Origin: Nemertoderma westbladi
Lineage: Eukaryota > Xenacoelomorpha > Nemertodermatida > Nemertodermatidae
DNA length: 21,595 bases
NCBI GenBank assembly: GCA_032718475.1
Contig: JAUCBJ010007332.1
Coordinates: 1 to 21,595 of the forward strand
Reading direction: 5' to 3'
Under the pieces are notes generated by a model. It did not search any database. It was not told the DNA's origin and saw only the letters and a program-made list of their open reading frames with translations. Positions 1 to 8,774 of the stretch are shown here, piece by piece (the first letter of the stretch is position 1; the number at the start of each line of letters is the position of its first letter). Made by a program: the position numbers and the translations under genes.

Positions 1-1502
1 ATTAAACGTTTCGGCAATTTCTTTAGGGTTGGAATTAATTTTGGAATGGATATTTGTTTTAATGATTAGTTTCTTTGGGGATAATTTCGCTGAAGATTTA
101 TGAAGTACGGAGTTAATAACAGTCCATGTTTTACGGATGTTGTTGGAATTTTGTTCAAATTGCTTAGAGTAATATTTTTTTTCAGCAGCCCTAAGTGTAG
201 ATGTTAAACGATTACGGTAAGAATTGAACAGCAAGCGGTTAGTTTCAGTTTTATTTTTTATGTATTTACGGTACAGTTTTTCTTTAGTTCGTATAGATTT
301 AAGCAAATTCTCAGTTATCCATGGGTTGTTGGGACGTGTTTTATGAGTATAAGTTTTCAATGGCAAGTGATTGGTACAAATTTTTATGAGGTCCTTATAA
401 AAATGTTCAAATTTTAGCTGAATGGGAATAGAATTGTCAGTGTAACTCCAGTAATCGTTGGTTTTAATATCCTGTAAAAAATCTTTTTCGTTGAATTTTG
501 AAAAGTCGAAGCTCGTGTAATTCTTAGGTTTATTAAAGATGCAGTTGAATTTTTGCAGAACAATGAAAGTTGCACGGTGGTCGCAATTCCCGATTTTACA
601 GTTAAAGGTTCCAGCGTTTGAGACAGAAGTAGTAATGTTTGTGATAATGTGGTCAAGTAATGTTTCGGAATTACGTTTTGGGTCGATTCGAGTAGGGTGG
701 TTGAGTATTTGTAAGAATCCGTAAGAGTTGAGTAAATTAATGTATTCTTTCTGGGTATTATTGTTGCTAGTTTTCAGTAAGTCAATGTTAATATCTCCAG
801 TAATAATAGTGTCACAGTTATTATTAGTAAGTTTAGTAAGATTAGTATTAAGTAAAGTATTGAAGTCGGTCGGTTTAATCGCGTCAGTGCGGTAGATAGT
901 GCCTATGATAAGATATTTAGTACCAGGTCTAGCAATTCTAATCCATGAGTTCTCGAGCCCCGGAATTTGGAACTCGGGACACTCAGACATTTGTAAAGAC
1001 TCGCTCACGTAGATAGCGGTGCCACCGCGCCTTGTATTTCCAGTCTGGCGATTAGTAAGAATCGGACGGTCGTGGTAGCCATTGAATTTAAAAAGATCTA
1101 ACGGGGTATCACAGTTAAAAAAAGTTTCAGTAAAGGTTAAAATATCGAATTTAAAGCTTAAGGTATCAAGAAAAGTGCTAATGGCACCGTAATTAAAGGG
1201 TAAGCTACAGCAATTTAAGTGTAGAACAGAAAAAGAGTCTTTATAGTTAGTGGAAGAAAACTCAGACTGGAAATATTCGGCAGTGAGCGACCCCTTATCA
1301 AAAGCTAATTTGGTGACGTTTTGATCGGGATCAATGTTTGAAAAAGTTTGGTTGAAGTTTTGGGACTCACTATCTAGTGGTGTTTGTGGATATGTATTAT
1401 TATTTGAGAATATGTCTTCATCTTGATTAGATATGTTAGAGAACGGAAATGTAGCAATTTGACAGAAAATACACAAACAATTGTTGACATTTTGACATTT
1501 TG
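1..1502 (-). CDS. CR1-like LINE ORF2, endonuclease part (partial, runs off left edge)
   Basis: This minus-strand frame has no stop from about 1502 down to base 1, roughly 500 codons, so it continues beyond the window. The first ~60 residues are polar. An APE-type endonuclease follows, with motifs in the expected order: LTFTETFF (catalytic Glu), GTAIYVSE, the GDINIDLL block (GDxN motif) and a final CDHRA (the usual SDH with Ser replaced by Cys). The remainder is the endonuclease-RT linker, with the typical NPWITENLLKSIRTKEKLY segment. The reverse transcriptase would lie left of base 1. The enzyme nicks genomic DNA to prime reverse transcription of the element RNA. No ATG is convincing in this frame, and the zinc-finger segment upstream is in another frame, so the true ORF start is broken. 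The CR1/Jockey-group placement is inferred from motif style. Confidence 0.85.
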
Positions 1503-1663
1503 TTTAAATGTGAACCGCATTGGTGGTGAAAAATTGACTGGCATAAAGAACACGAAAAATGGCAATCAGCTGCCGAAATAGTGGAAAAGCAAAAAGCACA
1601 GTTAATGGGGACAGATATGCAGGGGGATTGAATACTCGTATTGTTGGCGGATACCTTTACCAA
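1503..1663 (-). pseudogene. Possible zinc-finger N-terminus of the LINE ORF2, out of frame with the endonuclease
   Basis: The minus strand encodes CAFCFSTISAADCHFSCSLC followed by HHQC, a Cys-x2-Cys / Cys-x2-Cys / His-x2-Cys arrangement like the PHD-type or treble-clef finger that precedes the endonuclease in some CR1-group ORF2 proteins. This frame stops near 1436, whereas the endonuclease frame is open from 1502 downward. A single-base indel around 1500 could therefore have separated one protein into two frames. It may also be a chance cysteine cluster, since I see no second diagnostic motif. Confidence 0.4.
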
Positions 1664-1895
1664 TGGCCAGGCCTACAATAGGACAGTTGCTGGCAATAGT
1701 GCGAAAAATACCCTAGCCCCCTTCGATATATATAAAAATGGAATAATAGGACTATTCCAATGGGGGGGGGGGGGGGGGGGGGAGCTAAGTTACCGTATAC
1801 TGTAATCCTATTAAAAAAGCAATCTTTATTTTGATTTGACATATTTAGTGTGTTCAAAATATTAGTTATTATGTTATATAACAAGATTAAATGAA
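1664..1895. other. Spacer between LINE ORF1 and ORF2, holding a 21-G run
   Basis: No reading frame here resembles a known protein. The stretch separates the end of ORF1 (1896) from the ORF2 zinc-finger piece (1663). It is AT-rich apart from an uninterrupted run of 21 G at 1762-1782. The run is purine on the plus strand, opposite to the LINE's coding direction, so the transcript would carry a C run. It may belong to a small later insertion. Confidence 0.5.
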
Positions 1896-2818
1896 TTAGC
1901 CGTGAAGTGTTGCATCCAAGCTTTCACCATCGTCATCCTCGGTAACCGAGTGAACAGGTTGAGATTTGGGGTCAGAGACACTATCTCCCAGTACGGCGTA
2001 ATAAGATCCGGTTGCCAAAGAATACGAATTTAGTGCTGCGTCAGCCCGAGAAACGCTACGGGTTGTACGAGGATTCTCCACAGACTGTTTCTTTTTAGGT
2101 TTAAGTTGGTAGCCACGGGGACGAGACTCTCTTCGAATTTCGTCGATGCTAACATGTGACGTAATCTCGATTGGAGTCGAATCCTCGGTTGGTCTGACAA
2201 GAATCTTCCCATTGGATGAATAGGCAGCGCAGACACGACCTTCCTTCTTAAGTTGGATGGCTTTCTTAAGAAGTGCTACACGGGGTGCACGGGGACCATC
2301 CCTCCGACATGGTCGGAGGGATAGGTACCCTTATCAAACTCCGATTTATGGGAAAAAATATGGAATCGCGTGGTATGGCGCAAAAAACGAATAATAATAG
2401 GGCGATGTTTAATCGCCCCTGGATCGGAGCGACCGATTCGGTGCCAAAGATCGACTTCGAAAGGATCGATTGAGCAAAATGACAGAATTTTCTTAATAAC
2501 AACTTCGTCGTTTTGCCGGTTTGTTTCGGGAACGCCGTGTATTAAAACATTGTTGCGATGGCCGTACTGGGTGAGTATATCGTTGGCGCGTTCGATATCA
2601 GCGATTTTTCCCTTCGAATCATCAACTTGTTTAGCAAGATTTACGTTGTCTGCGCGTAACTGAATGTTTTCTTGTTTAAGATCGGACAAAACTTTAGTGA
2701 GCGATGGAGAGCCGTCCGATGGGTTTAGTTGATCGTTTATGCTACTAAGACTTTTGGAGATATGATTAAGAGTGCGCTCCAGCGCATCCATTCGCAGTTC
2801 TAAACTCTTGGGACCCAT
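1896..2818 (-). pseudogene. LINE ORF1 protein (coiled coil plus RRM-like), frameshifted
   Basis: The frame starts at the ATG at 2818 (MGPKSLELRMDALERTL). The first ~95 residues are heptad-like and charged (LKQENIQLRADNVNLAKQ), consistent with a coiled coil. Then comes NNVLIHGVPE, typical of the RNA-recognition fold of L1-type ORF1 proteins, and KHRPIIIRFLRH further on. This frame ends at 2276. Homologous sequence resumes in another frame from about 2281 (VALLKKAIQLKKEGRVCAAY, then NGKILVRP), which matches the C-terminal RNA-binding region, and continues to a stop at 1896 after a Ser/Asp-rich tail. One frameshift therefore lies near 2285-2320, where a 12-bp inverted repeat sits. The intact protein would bind and chaperone element RNA. 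It lies upstream of ORF2 on the same strand, as expected for a two-ORF LINE. Confidence 0.75.
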
Positions 2819-3022
2819 TATACGGTACTATAACAGTATAATATGTGTAGGAATGTAATTCGCAAAGGTTGAATCGCGGAACTGAAGTATAGAAATATCC
2901 AGTAATCATGAAATTCAGGCAGATTGCAGATTGATGTAGGCCCTTTGGCAGGTTATCAGAATATACAGGTGTACCGGTACATTGCTGACAGTGGTAGTAT
3001 TATAAGGTTGTAGTATTATAGG
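2819..3022. other. Upstream flank or 5' UTR of the LINE; nothing recognised
   Basis: This AT-rich stretch lies 5' of ORF1 on the minus strand. It should contain the element's 5' UTR and internal promoter if the copy is full length, but I can place neither the 5' end nor a target duplication. Confidence 0.3.
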
Positions 3023-3214
3023 TCATTCATTATAGGCTTCCTTGCAAAGTTTTTCAATTATAACTGATTGTTCAATTTCGTCGGTCAAACACCTGTTTAA
3101 TTTCATCTGGATAAATTCCTTCAAATTTTCTTGAGATTGCATGAAATTTGAAACGGAGATAGTTTCATGCAACTCCTGGGTGGGTGAGTCAGAATTTACA
3201 TTTTTTGCTCTCAT
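3023..3214 (-). CDS. Unrecognised 63-codon reading frame
   Basis: The frame runs from an ATG at 3214 to a stop at 3023. The product is polar and helix-prone (LKEFIQMKLNRC, then EIEQSVIIEKLCKEAYNE), 63 residues, with no signal peptide or membrane segment. The composition looks more protein-like than most short frames in this window. The LKE-x2-x2-KL pattern is loosely reminiscent of small helical ENY2-type proteins, but the resemblance is too weak for a call. It lies between the LINE 5' flank and the fold-back element at 3220, whose arm starts 6 bp from the ATG. It could be the last exon of a host gene, a 5' UTR reading frame of the LINE, or chance. Confidence 0.2.
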   Translation of the reverse strand: MRAKNVNSDSPTQELHETISVSNFMQSQENLKEFIQMKLNRCLTDEIEQSVIIEKLCKEAYNE

Positions 3215-3219
3215 TCATC

Positions 3220-3809
3220 AGCTACAAGCGTTTAAAAAACGTGTCTCTGTCGATATTTCACCATTTGCACTTTATACCGCAGTTATTCTTCAACCTTATG
3301 TGATATACTACTGTACTATACTACAATACTGCTAGAAAGCTGGCCAAGCAAGGATTCCAAATATGTACCACAATCTCAATTTTGTTAAAAAAGGGCCCGG
3401 GATATTTGCGTTCAAATGTTGCATAGTTTTGCACCTTTACGAGGCTATTATATTCCATATAATGAATAAACACCATATTCTGGAACATTTTGTTTATGTA
3501 TTAATAGCTACGTAATAGTATGATTAAAGAGGTATTGCATTGTTGCCCAGCTCGTATTGGATAAACAAAATGTTCCAGAATGTGGTGTAAATAGAATAAA
3601 TGGTCTCGCAGAGAGGTGCAAAACTATGCAACATTTGAACGCTCATACCTTGGCTATTTCTTAACGGAATTCAGAGTGTGTTACATATTTGGAATCCTTG
3701 CATGGCCAGCTTTCTATCAGTACCAACAAAGCACAATAAGATTGAAGAATAACTGTAGTGTAACTGGAGAAATAGCGCCGGAGACACCTCTTTTAAACGC
3801 TTTTAGCTA
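3220..3809. mobile_element. Fold-back / MITE-like long inverted repeat
   Basis: The left end reads AGCTACAAGCGTTTAAAA and the right end, reverse-complemented, TAGCTAAAAGCGTTTAAAA. The two halves stay alignable inwards: GTGTCTC...CGATATTTC, GTTATTCTTCAA, GAAAGCTGGCCA, GGATTCCAAATATGTA, then a matched TTCAAATGTTGCATAGTTTT segment, and TTCTGGAACATTTTGTTTA near the centre. Each arm is about 280 bp with a short centre around 3505-3560. Arm divergence is uneven, with nearly identical inner blocks and poorer blocks between. No transposase is encoded. The element ends against an A-run and then the BEL/Pao 5' LTR. Confidence 0.8.
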
Positions 3810-3834
3810 AAAAAAAAAAAACACAAGAAGAAGG

Positions 3835-4185
3835 TGTGAGATATACTAATTAGTAACAGGATTTACATTCAATTTAGAGTGACTTAATTACAATATTAGC
3901 TAGTTGAATGCAGTGGATGTAGAGTGTTGTATTTATTCAATGATTATAGGATCGGAAAAGTTCAAACAGCTGAAATTATTGTTTGTGTACAGTAAATATT
4001 TTGCGTAGGATATTGGTGTGTGTTTTATTCAAAGAGTTTATTACAATTTCGTTGTTCGTAGAATATGATTTCACTATAGTAAATTATTGTTCAAAGTAAA
4101 TCATTAATAAAGTATCATGATTTCAAAGTATTTGTTTTGTACATATATCTAAGTACATATATCAATTGTTGTGCGAAACACGACA
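3835..4185 (+). repeat. 5' LTR of the BEL/Pao element
   Basis: This 351-bp copy begins TGTGAGATATAC and ends AACACGACA. It matches the 3' LTR over the full length with seven substitutions that I count by eye, all in the first ~180 bp. A polyadenylation signal AATAAA is at 4106-4111. The true LTR may start 3-4 bases earlier, because the 3' copy is preceded by TGT, giving the TGTTG start usual for this group. Confidence 0.9.
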
Positions 4186-4204
4186 AAGTGGTGACCCGGA
4201 CGAG
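4186..4204 (+). other. Primer-binding site of the BEL/Pao element
   Basis: Three bases after the LTR end comes TGGTGACCCGGACGAG. It begins with TGG, complementary to the CCA end of a tRNA, and has the form seen in BEL/Pao elements. I do not assign the tRNA. Confidence 0.7.
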
Positions 4205-4438
4205 ATGTCTACATCAAGATCTCTCAAATCAAAACGAGGTGGACACAGATCCCACGTGACAACTCTGTTGAAGGAGGTGGATGCTGTACTCAAGGGACCA
4301 TCATGGACACGAAACGAGATAAAGGCTATGGAAAGTGCTTGGGCGAGTCTAGTGTGTAAGTTGACAGTCCTGTCAAAGCTAGACGACGAAATAGTGGACA
4401 ACATTGTCAATGAAAGTGGAGAAAGATACGATGATTAA
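4205..4438 (+). pseudogene. BEL/Pao gag N-terminus (truncated)
   Basis: An ATG immediately after the primer-binding site opens a 77-codon frame beginning MSTSRSLKSKRGGHRSHVTT and continuing LLKEVDAVLKGPSW, the conserved start of BEL/Pao gag. A TAA at 4436-4438 ends it, but the same frame continues sensibly afterwards (FQAQVDKEIAEFSNYQRS), so the stop is a later mutation. Homology fades at about 4510, where a short LINE remnant begins. The rest of capsid, nucleocapsid and protease is absent. Confidence 0.75.
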
Positions 4439-4522
4439 TTTCAGGCCCAGGTAGATAAAGAAATTGCTGAATTCAGTAATTATCAAAGGTCAGTAAACTC
4501 AATTATTATAGACTTAGATAAA

Positions 4523-4646
4523 TACTACTACTACTACTATGATCGGCATGCTGCATTGCAGCTGCATTTTTAAGAATGCTGTGCCGGCTTGTCAACAAAA
4601 TTGCACCGCCACAACTCCCTATCACCCATGACATTTGCTAGATCAT
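4523..4646 (-). mobile_element. RTE-like LINE, copy 1 (3' end only)
   Basis: About 124 bp: a trinucleotide tail (TAC repeats on the plus strand), then the 3' UTR and the last codons of the RT C-terminus. It differs from copy 2 (6815-7394) at one of the ~106 shared positions after the tail, so the two are close relatives. The break at 4646 is a 5' truncation. I see no clear target duplication, and BEL sequence around it is deleted, so insertion and deletion may be one event. Confidence 0.85.
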
Positions 4647-4694
4647 TGTATTGATGTATCGATGTATTGGTACGATTTAGACTACACAAAATAG

Positions 4695-4967
4695 CAAGAT
4701 ATTTCTAAACCTTTCTTACGTATTCGGATTCAAGATAAGGATAAAGATGTACAACGCATTTTATTGGTAAAAGATATTAATAATATAGACATTAATAACA
4801 TCGATGTGCAAATGTACCGATATATTGTTGTAATTTTCGGGATGATTTCATCAGTTTTTCTTCAAGGTGCCACAATCAGTTTACATTTAAATCGACAGAC
4901 CCAGCAGTATCCCATAACAACAGACAAGTTAATAGACGATATGTACGTCGATGACTTGACATCATAA
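4695..4967 (+). pseudogene. BEL/Pao reverse transcriptase, fragment with motif A and YVDD
   Basis: The frame follows a TAG at 4692. It begins with the motif A region DISKPFLRIRIQDKDKDVQR (catalytic Asp at 4698), continues YRYIVVIFGMISSVFLQGAT and ends with IDDMYVDDLTS, the YVDD catalytic box. A stop (TAA, 4965-4967) follows directly; BEL sequence then resumes in another frame from 4991. The fingers region before motif A is missing. The retained part corresponds to palm motifs A-C. This copy cannot encode an active enzyme. Confidence 0.85.
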
Positions 4968-4990
4968 GTGGAGGACATAATGTTGAAGAA

Positions 4991-5479
4991 GTGTTACATT
5001 ATTTCTATAGAGATTGCAAGGAACTTATGATGAAAGGAGGTTTCCCGCTACAGAAATGGATTTCAAATAACTCAGAGGTACAAGATATCATAGACAGGGA
5101 AGAGAATATAAAGACGGATACAAAACAGAATAATTTTGAAGATGATAGTTCGTACACAAAAATCACACTAGGAAACGAATTTGTCGATACAACAGAGGTC
5201 AGTAATTCTCATGATATAATAAAATCTGTCAAGGTGTTAGGCCTTCAGTGGTTAACAAAGGCAGATGTATTTACTTTTAATTTCAACAACATAACATCAA
5301 CTGATGTAGAAAACATGATAATAACAAAGAGAGATATATTAAAGGATGCTGCTAAAGTATTTGATCCGTTGGGATTTTTAGTACCCTATACAATGAATGC
5401 CAGATTAATAATACAGAAAATAACAAAGAATAAGTTAGAATTGGACAAAGAAATAGATGTGGAATGTCGAAAGGAGTGA
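4991..5479 (+). pseudogene. BEL/Pao RT thumb/connection segment
   Basis: A 162-codon frame picks up after YVDD: YFYRDCKELMMKGGFPLQKW, then KVLGLQWLTKADVFTFNF and the highly characteristic TKRDILKDAAKVFDPLGFL, which links RT and RNase H in Pao-type pol proteins. It ends at a TGA (5477-5479). Frames change briefly before RNase H opens at 5552, so at least two lesions separate the RT catalytic box from RNase H. The acidic insert at residues 36-60 is unusual for the family. Confidence 0.85.
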
Positions 5480-5551
5480 ATTGATTATTTTTATCCGGCT
5501 TGAAAAAACTTTCAGGAATCATAATTCCCAGACAATATTCATTGCAATTCC

Positions 5552-6556
5552 ATGGAATTACATTTCTTTGGAGATGCGTCCAAAACAGCATGCTCAGCTT
5601 GTGTTTATTTAAGATGTGAATATAACAATACAGTGAATGTATCACTTGTAGCATCAAAGGTTAAGGTGCCCCCTATTGAAAAAGAAAATAAAAAGGGAAT
5701 GACAATTAGCAGAAAGGAATTATTAGCTTCATTAATTGCTTCACGACTAGGAAATAATATTTACAATGCAATTATGAGCTCCAGTTACAGGAAATTAAGG
5801 ATTTCAGAAGTTTTTGCTTGGTCTGATTCACAGAATGTATTGTATTGGTTGAACAATAATAAAGAATGGAAAGCATGGGTTTCATATCGTTGTGATAGAA
5901 TTAAATCACTTATTCCAGTAGATAAATGGAGATATTGTCCTACACTTTGTAATCCAGCTGATTTACCATCAATAGGAGTAACTTCAAACGAGTTAATAAA
6001 TTCACAAATATGGTGGTATGGGCCACATTTGCTTCATATTAGCGACAGATCACAATGGCCAAGTCAGAAAAATTGGTCTCGGTTAGACCCAGGGAGGGAA
6101 ATATTAGCAGAAGCTAAGATGACATCAGTTTGCCTAATTACGTCAACATTCGATAATATAAGCATTAGTAACGTCTTAGATATCAAGGGGTTCAGCTCTT
6201 TTGCACAAATTAGATTAATTCTTGCTAATGTTATGAGATTCATTAACAACATGAAAGCAAACATAAATAAAAGCACAGAGAAGCTGAAAGTTGGTGTGAT
6301 ATCGGCAGAGGAATTAGAAGAAGCAGAGATCATGCTGATTAAAGATGTACAACAAGAAAATTTCATTGATGAAATTAAGTATCTTGCAAATCAAAGTCGA
6401 AAAAGATATTTGAAATGTGCAGATTTAGTTCACTCATTGAACTTAAAAATAGATGAAAGAGGCCTGATAATTTGTAAAGGTCGTATCGATATGGCCAATG
6501 TTTCTTCAGCAGCTAAATCACCTATTATTTTACCTTGCAGGAAAGGAATCACTTGA
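5552..6556 (+). pseudogene. BEL/Pao RNase H and start of integrase
   Basis: This 334-codon frame, the longest of the element, begins MELHFFGDASKTACSACVYL (first RNase H acidic residue in FGDAS). It continues with TISRKELLASLIASRLG (second acidic residue), WSDSQNVLYWL (third), and the WRYCPTLCNPADLPSIG region typical of BEL/Pao. The middle is a ~100-residue helical linker leading into the integrase N-terminus. The frame ends at 6556 through a frameshift near 6540; the next homologous segment (HLTNLIVLYSHKSLIHCG) is one frame over. The ATG at 5552 is not a genuine start; pol would be translated through from RT. Confidence 0.85.
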
Positions 6557-6814
6557 CTAATTTAATTGTTCTTTACAGCCACAAAAGTTTGATTCACTGT
6601 GGACTTCGTGAAACTTTATTAGATATCAGGGGAAATTCTGGATCCCGCGAGGACGTCAAGTAGTGAAAAGAATAATTTCAAACTGTAACTTATGCCGCAG
6701 GTATTTGGGGCCAGCATACAAGGCACCACCGCCACCGCCTTTACCTGTGGAACGAGTAGATGACAAGAATGCTCCATTTACAATGGTGGGGGTTGATTTC
6801 ACAGGTGTAGTGAC
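6541..6814 (+). pseudogene. BEL/Pao integrase zinc-binding domain
   Basis: Two frames together give the HHCC domain. The first has HKSLIHCGLRETLLDIRG and the second, after a TAG at 6661, has KRIISNCNLCRRYLGPAYK. The proline-rich APPPPPLP and then MVGVDFTG follow, holding the first integrase catalytic Asp. The sequence is cut at 6804-6814 by insertion of the RTE-like LINE copy 2. Confidence 0.85.
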
Positions 6815-7394
6815 TACTACTACTACTAGGATCGGCATGCTGCATTGCAGCTGCATTTTTAAGAATGCTGTGCCGGCTTATCAACAAAATTGCACCGCCA
6901 CAACTCCCTATCACCCATGACATTTGCTAGATCATCCGCATCTTTAAGGCCAGTGTCCTTTAAGATGCGTCTCAAGAAAGTCATGGGCTGTCCACCATGC
7001 TTATTTACTCCATGAGGCTGCCAAAGTACAAGATTATGCACTGGCTGGTCCTCACGGCGAAAGCAATGTCCTGCAAAGCGGAGGCGATTTTGTTCTAGTG
7101 TCAAGCTTGGGGGAACCAATGAGACACCTCCAATGTTATATAGTGTCTGGTTGGAGATGTGTGCATTGTACTTGACACAATGTACCCGGCGTAGCATTCT
7201 TGTGAATGTGCCATCCAGAGATTTGGTGTCCTCAGCAGTTAGAGCCCAGCATGGACTCCCGTAGAGGAGTACTGGAACTACTGCTGCTCTAAATAATCGG
7301 ACCTTAAGTTTCCGATTAATTCTAGGTGACTTCCAAATCCTGGAAAGCCTATTCAAGGCTGCCCATGCCTTTCCCTTACGTATTCGAAGGTCGT
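6815..7394 (-). mobile_element. RTE-like LINE, copy 2, inserted in BEL integrase with an 11-bp target duplication
   Basis: The insert has an ACT-repeat tail at its left end and a 5' truncation at its right end, so it lies on the minus strand. It is bracketed by GGTGTAGTGAC at 6804-6814 and 7395-7405, a perfect 11-bp target-site duplication. The sequence between is the 3' ~580 bp of the element: RT C-terminal coding sequence, a short 3' UTR and the tail. Confidence 0.92.
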
Positions 7395-7407
7395 GGTGTA
7401 GTGACAC
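6859..7407 (-). CDS. RTE-like LINE RT C-terminal region (5'-truncated, frame intact)
   Basis: The genuine LINE part runs from about 7394 (HHDLRIRKGKAWAALNRLSR) to the stop at 6859. The first few codons, with the apparent ATG, come from the target duplication and BEL sequence. Conserved blocks downstream of the RT palm are visible: VRLFRAAVVPVLLYGSPCWA, LDGTFTRMLRRV, RLRFAGHCFRRED, and the terminal DRELWRCNFV. These are the usual tail of ORF2 in RTE-like and related endonuclease-RT elements. There is no catalytic domain here, so the fragment is inert. The absence of stops in ~180 codons agrees with a young insertion. Confidence 0.85.
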   Translation of the reverse strand: MSLHHDLRIRKGKAWAALNRLSRIWKSPRINRKLKVRLFRAAVVPVLLYGSPCWALTAEDTKSLDGTFTRMLRRVHCVKYNAHISNQTLYNIGGVSLVPPSLTLEQNRLRFAGHCFRREDQPVHNLVLWQPHGVNKHGGQPMTFLRRILKDTGLKDADDLANVMGDRELWRCNFVDKPAQHS

Positions 7408-8107
7408 TGGAGTAACGAGAGCAGTTCATTTGGAGGTTGTATTTTGACTTACAACTGAGGATTTTATAAATTGTTTGAAATGTTTCATAAATAGAAGAGG
7501 AATACCTTATCTCATAATTTCAGATAATGCAAAGTATTTTTTAAAGGCATCAAACGAATTAGAAGCTCACATTAGATTATTCAAACGTTCAGAAGTGCAA
7601 TCATATTTGGCATCACAAGGAATAAGGTGGAAAAATAATGTGCCACTCGCCAGCTGGTGGGGGGATTTTTTGAACGACTGATTGGGTTAATTAACGAAGA
7701 GAATTCTCAAACGAGCTCTAGGTCGAGCTCTAATAACTGGTAGAGAACTAATCAATGCTGTGGCTACAGTTGAAGCTATACTTAATTCCCGTCCACAAAC
7801 TTTTTTGTATTTTGTATTTTTTGTATTTGTAGGTTGAAACAAATCCTCTAACACCAGGAGATTTCATCATAGGCCGCAGGTTAATGACTTTACCAGATCC
7901 CCGAATCAGATTGACAACCGACATACCAAATCCGGATCGCAAAGCTTTCATGAAGAGATATACCTATCAAGAACGACTTAAGAACGACATATGGAAACGA
8001 TTTCGGACGGAATACTTAATAGAACTCAGGGAGTTTCATCGATCAACCCGACGAAGTGATCATCCATCGATAAAAATCGGCGATATCTGCCTTCTTCGTG
8101 TCAGTTG
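7406..8107 (+). pseudogene. BEL/Pao integrase core and C-terminal domain, frameshifted
   Basis: After the LINE the integrase resumes as TGVTRAVHLEVV. LTTEDFIN and RRGIPYLIISDNAKYFLKAS follow (second catalytic Asp in SDNA), then ASWWGDF. Just there the frame breaks: a one-base G-run change moves GFFERLIGL, with the catalytic Glu, into another frame. LKRALGRALITGRELINAVA and then AILNSRPQTF follow, an AT-rich TTTTGTAT microrepeat (about 7800-7832) interrupts, and the C-terminal domain NPLTPGDFIIGRRL, WKRFRTEYLIELREFHR and IKIGDICLLR runs to 8107. About a dozen codons between GVDFTG and TGVTRA appear to be missing from the original copy. Confidence 0.85.
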
Positions 8108-8410
8108 AAGTGCAGCGCATCATTCTGGGAGAGACGGACAACCGAGGGTTGCTGAAATACGAGTAGCAAAGAGAGGAAGGCAAGCTACCAAACTACAAAG
8201 GGCCATTCAGTTCTTAATTCCATTGGAAGTAAAAGATGAACAAACTGAAAGTAAATAAATAACTGATAAACTTCTAATGATTTTATTATAAATAAATTCA
8301 TATAGTAAGTAATAAGTTAAATTCAATTTTTGAAGTTGGTGTTGAGTTAAATTTCATTATAGTGTTATGGATTTCATTTAAGAGTAGATAATTATTATTG
8401 ATTATGAATC

Positions 8411-8420
8411 AAGGAGGGGA
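8411..8420 (+). other. Polypurine tract of the BEL/Pao element
   Basis: AAGGAGGGGA lies directly before the TGTTG that opens the 3' LTR, in the position expected for the plus-strand primer. The sequence between the end of pol (about 8256) and this tract is a short AT-rich 3' untranslated region. Confidence 0.75.
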
Positions 8421-8423
8421 TGT

Positions 8424-8774
8424 TGTGTGATATACTAATTAGTAGCAGGATTTACATTCAATTTAGAGTGACTTAATGACAATATTAGCTAGTTGAATGC
8501 AGTGGTTGTAGAGTGTTGTATTTATTCAATGATTATAGGATCGGAAAAGTTCAAACAGCTGAAATTATTGCTTGTGTACAGTAAAAATTTTACGTAGGAT
8601 ATTGGTGTGTGTTTTATTCAAAGAGTTTATTACAATTTCGTTGTTCGTAGAATATGATTTCACTATAGTAAATTATTGTTCAAAGTAAATCATTAATAAA
8701 GTATCATGATTTCAAAGTATTTGTTTTGTACATATATCTAAGTACATATATCAATTGTTGTGCGAAACACGACA
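8424..8774 (+). repeat. 3' LTR of the BEL/Pao element
   Basis: This 351-bp copy matches 3835-4185. The preceding TGT (8421-8423) probably belongs to it, giving a TGTTG start next to the polypurine tract. AATAAA lies at 8695-8700. The end, AACACGACA, is followed by GAAG, the candidate target duplication. Confidence 0.9.

Larger units (their letters stand above)
3835..8774 (+). mobile_element. BEL/Pao LTR retrotransposon, degenerate, with two nested LINE copies
   Basis: Two 351-bp LTRs flank an interior with, in order, a primer-binding region, a gag start, RT, RNase H, integrase and a polypurine tract, all plus strand. RNase H and integrase sequence place it in the BEL/Pao superfamily. The interior is only about 4.2 kb including roughly 0.7 kb of nested LINE. 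Gag after ~80 codons, the aspartic protease and the N-terminal part of RT are missing, apparently deleted around 4440-4690. Both LTRs are flanked by GAAG (just before position 3831 and at 8775-8778), a candidate 4-bp target duplication if the first few bases of the left LTR are altered. Confidence 0.9.

Noticed and set aside
4523-4646. Target duplication for RTE-like copy 1
   Set aside because: TAGACT occurs on both sides but not adjacent to the ends, so it does not qualify.
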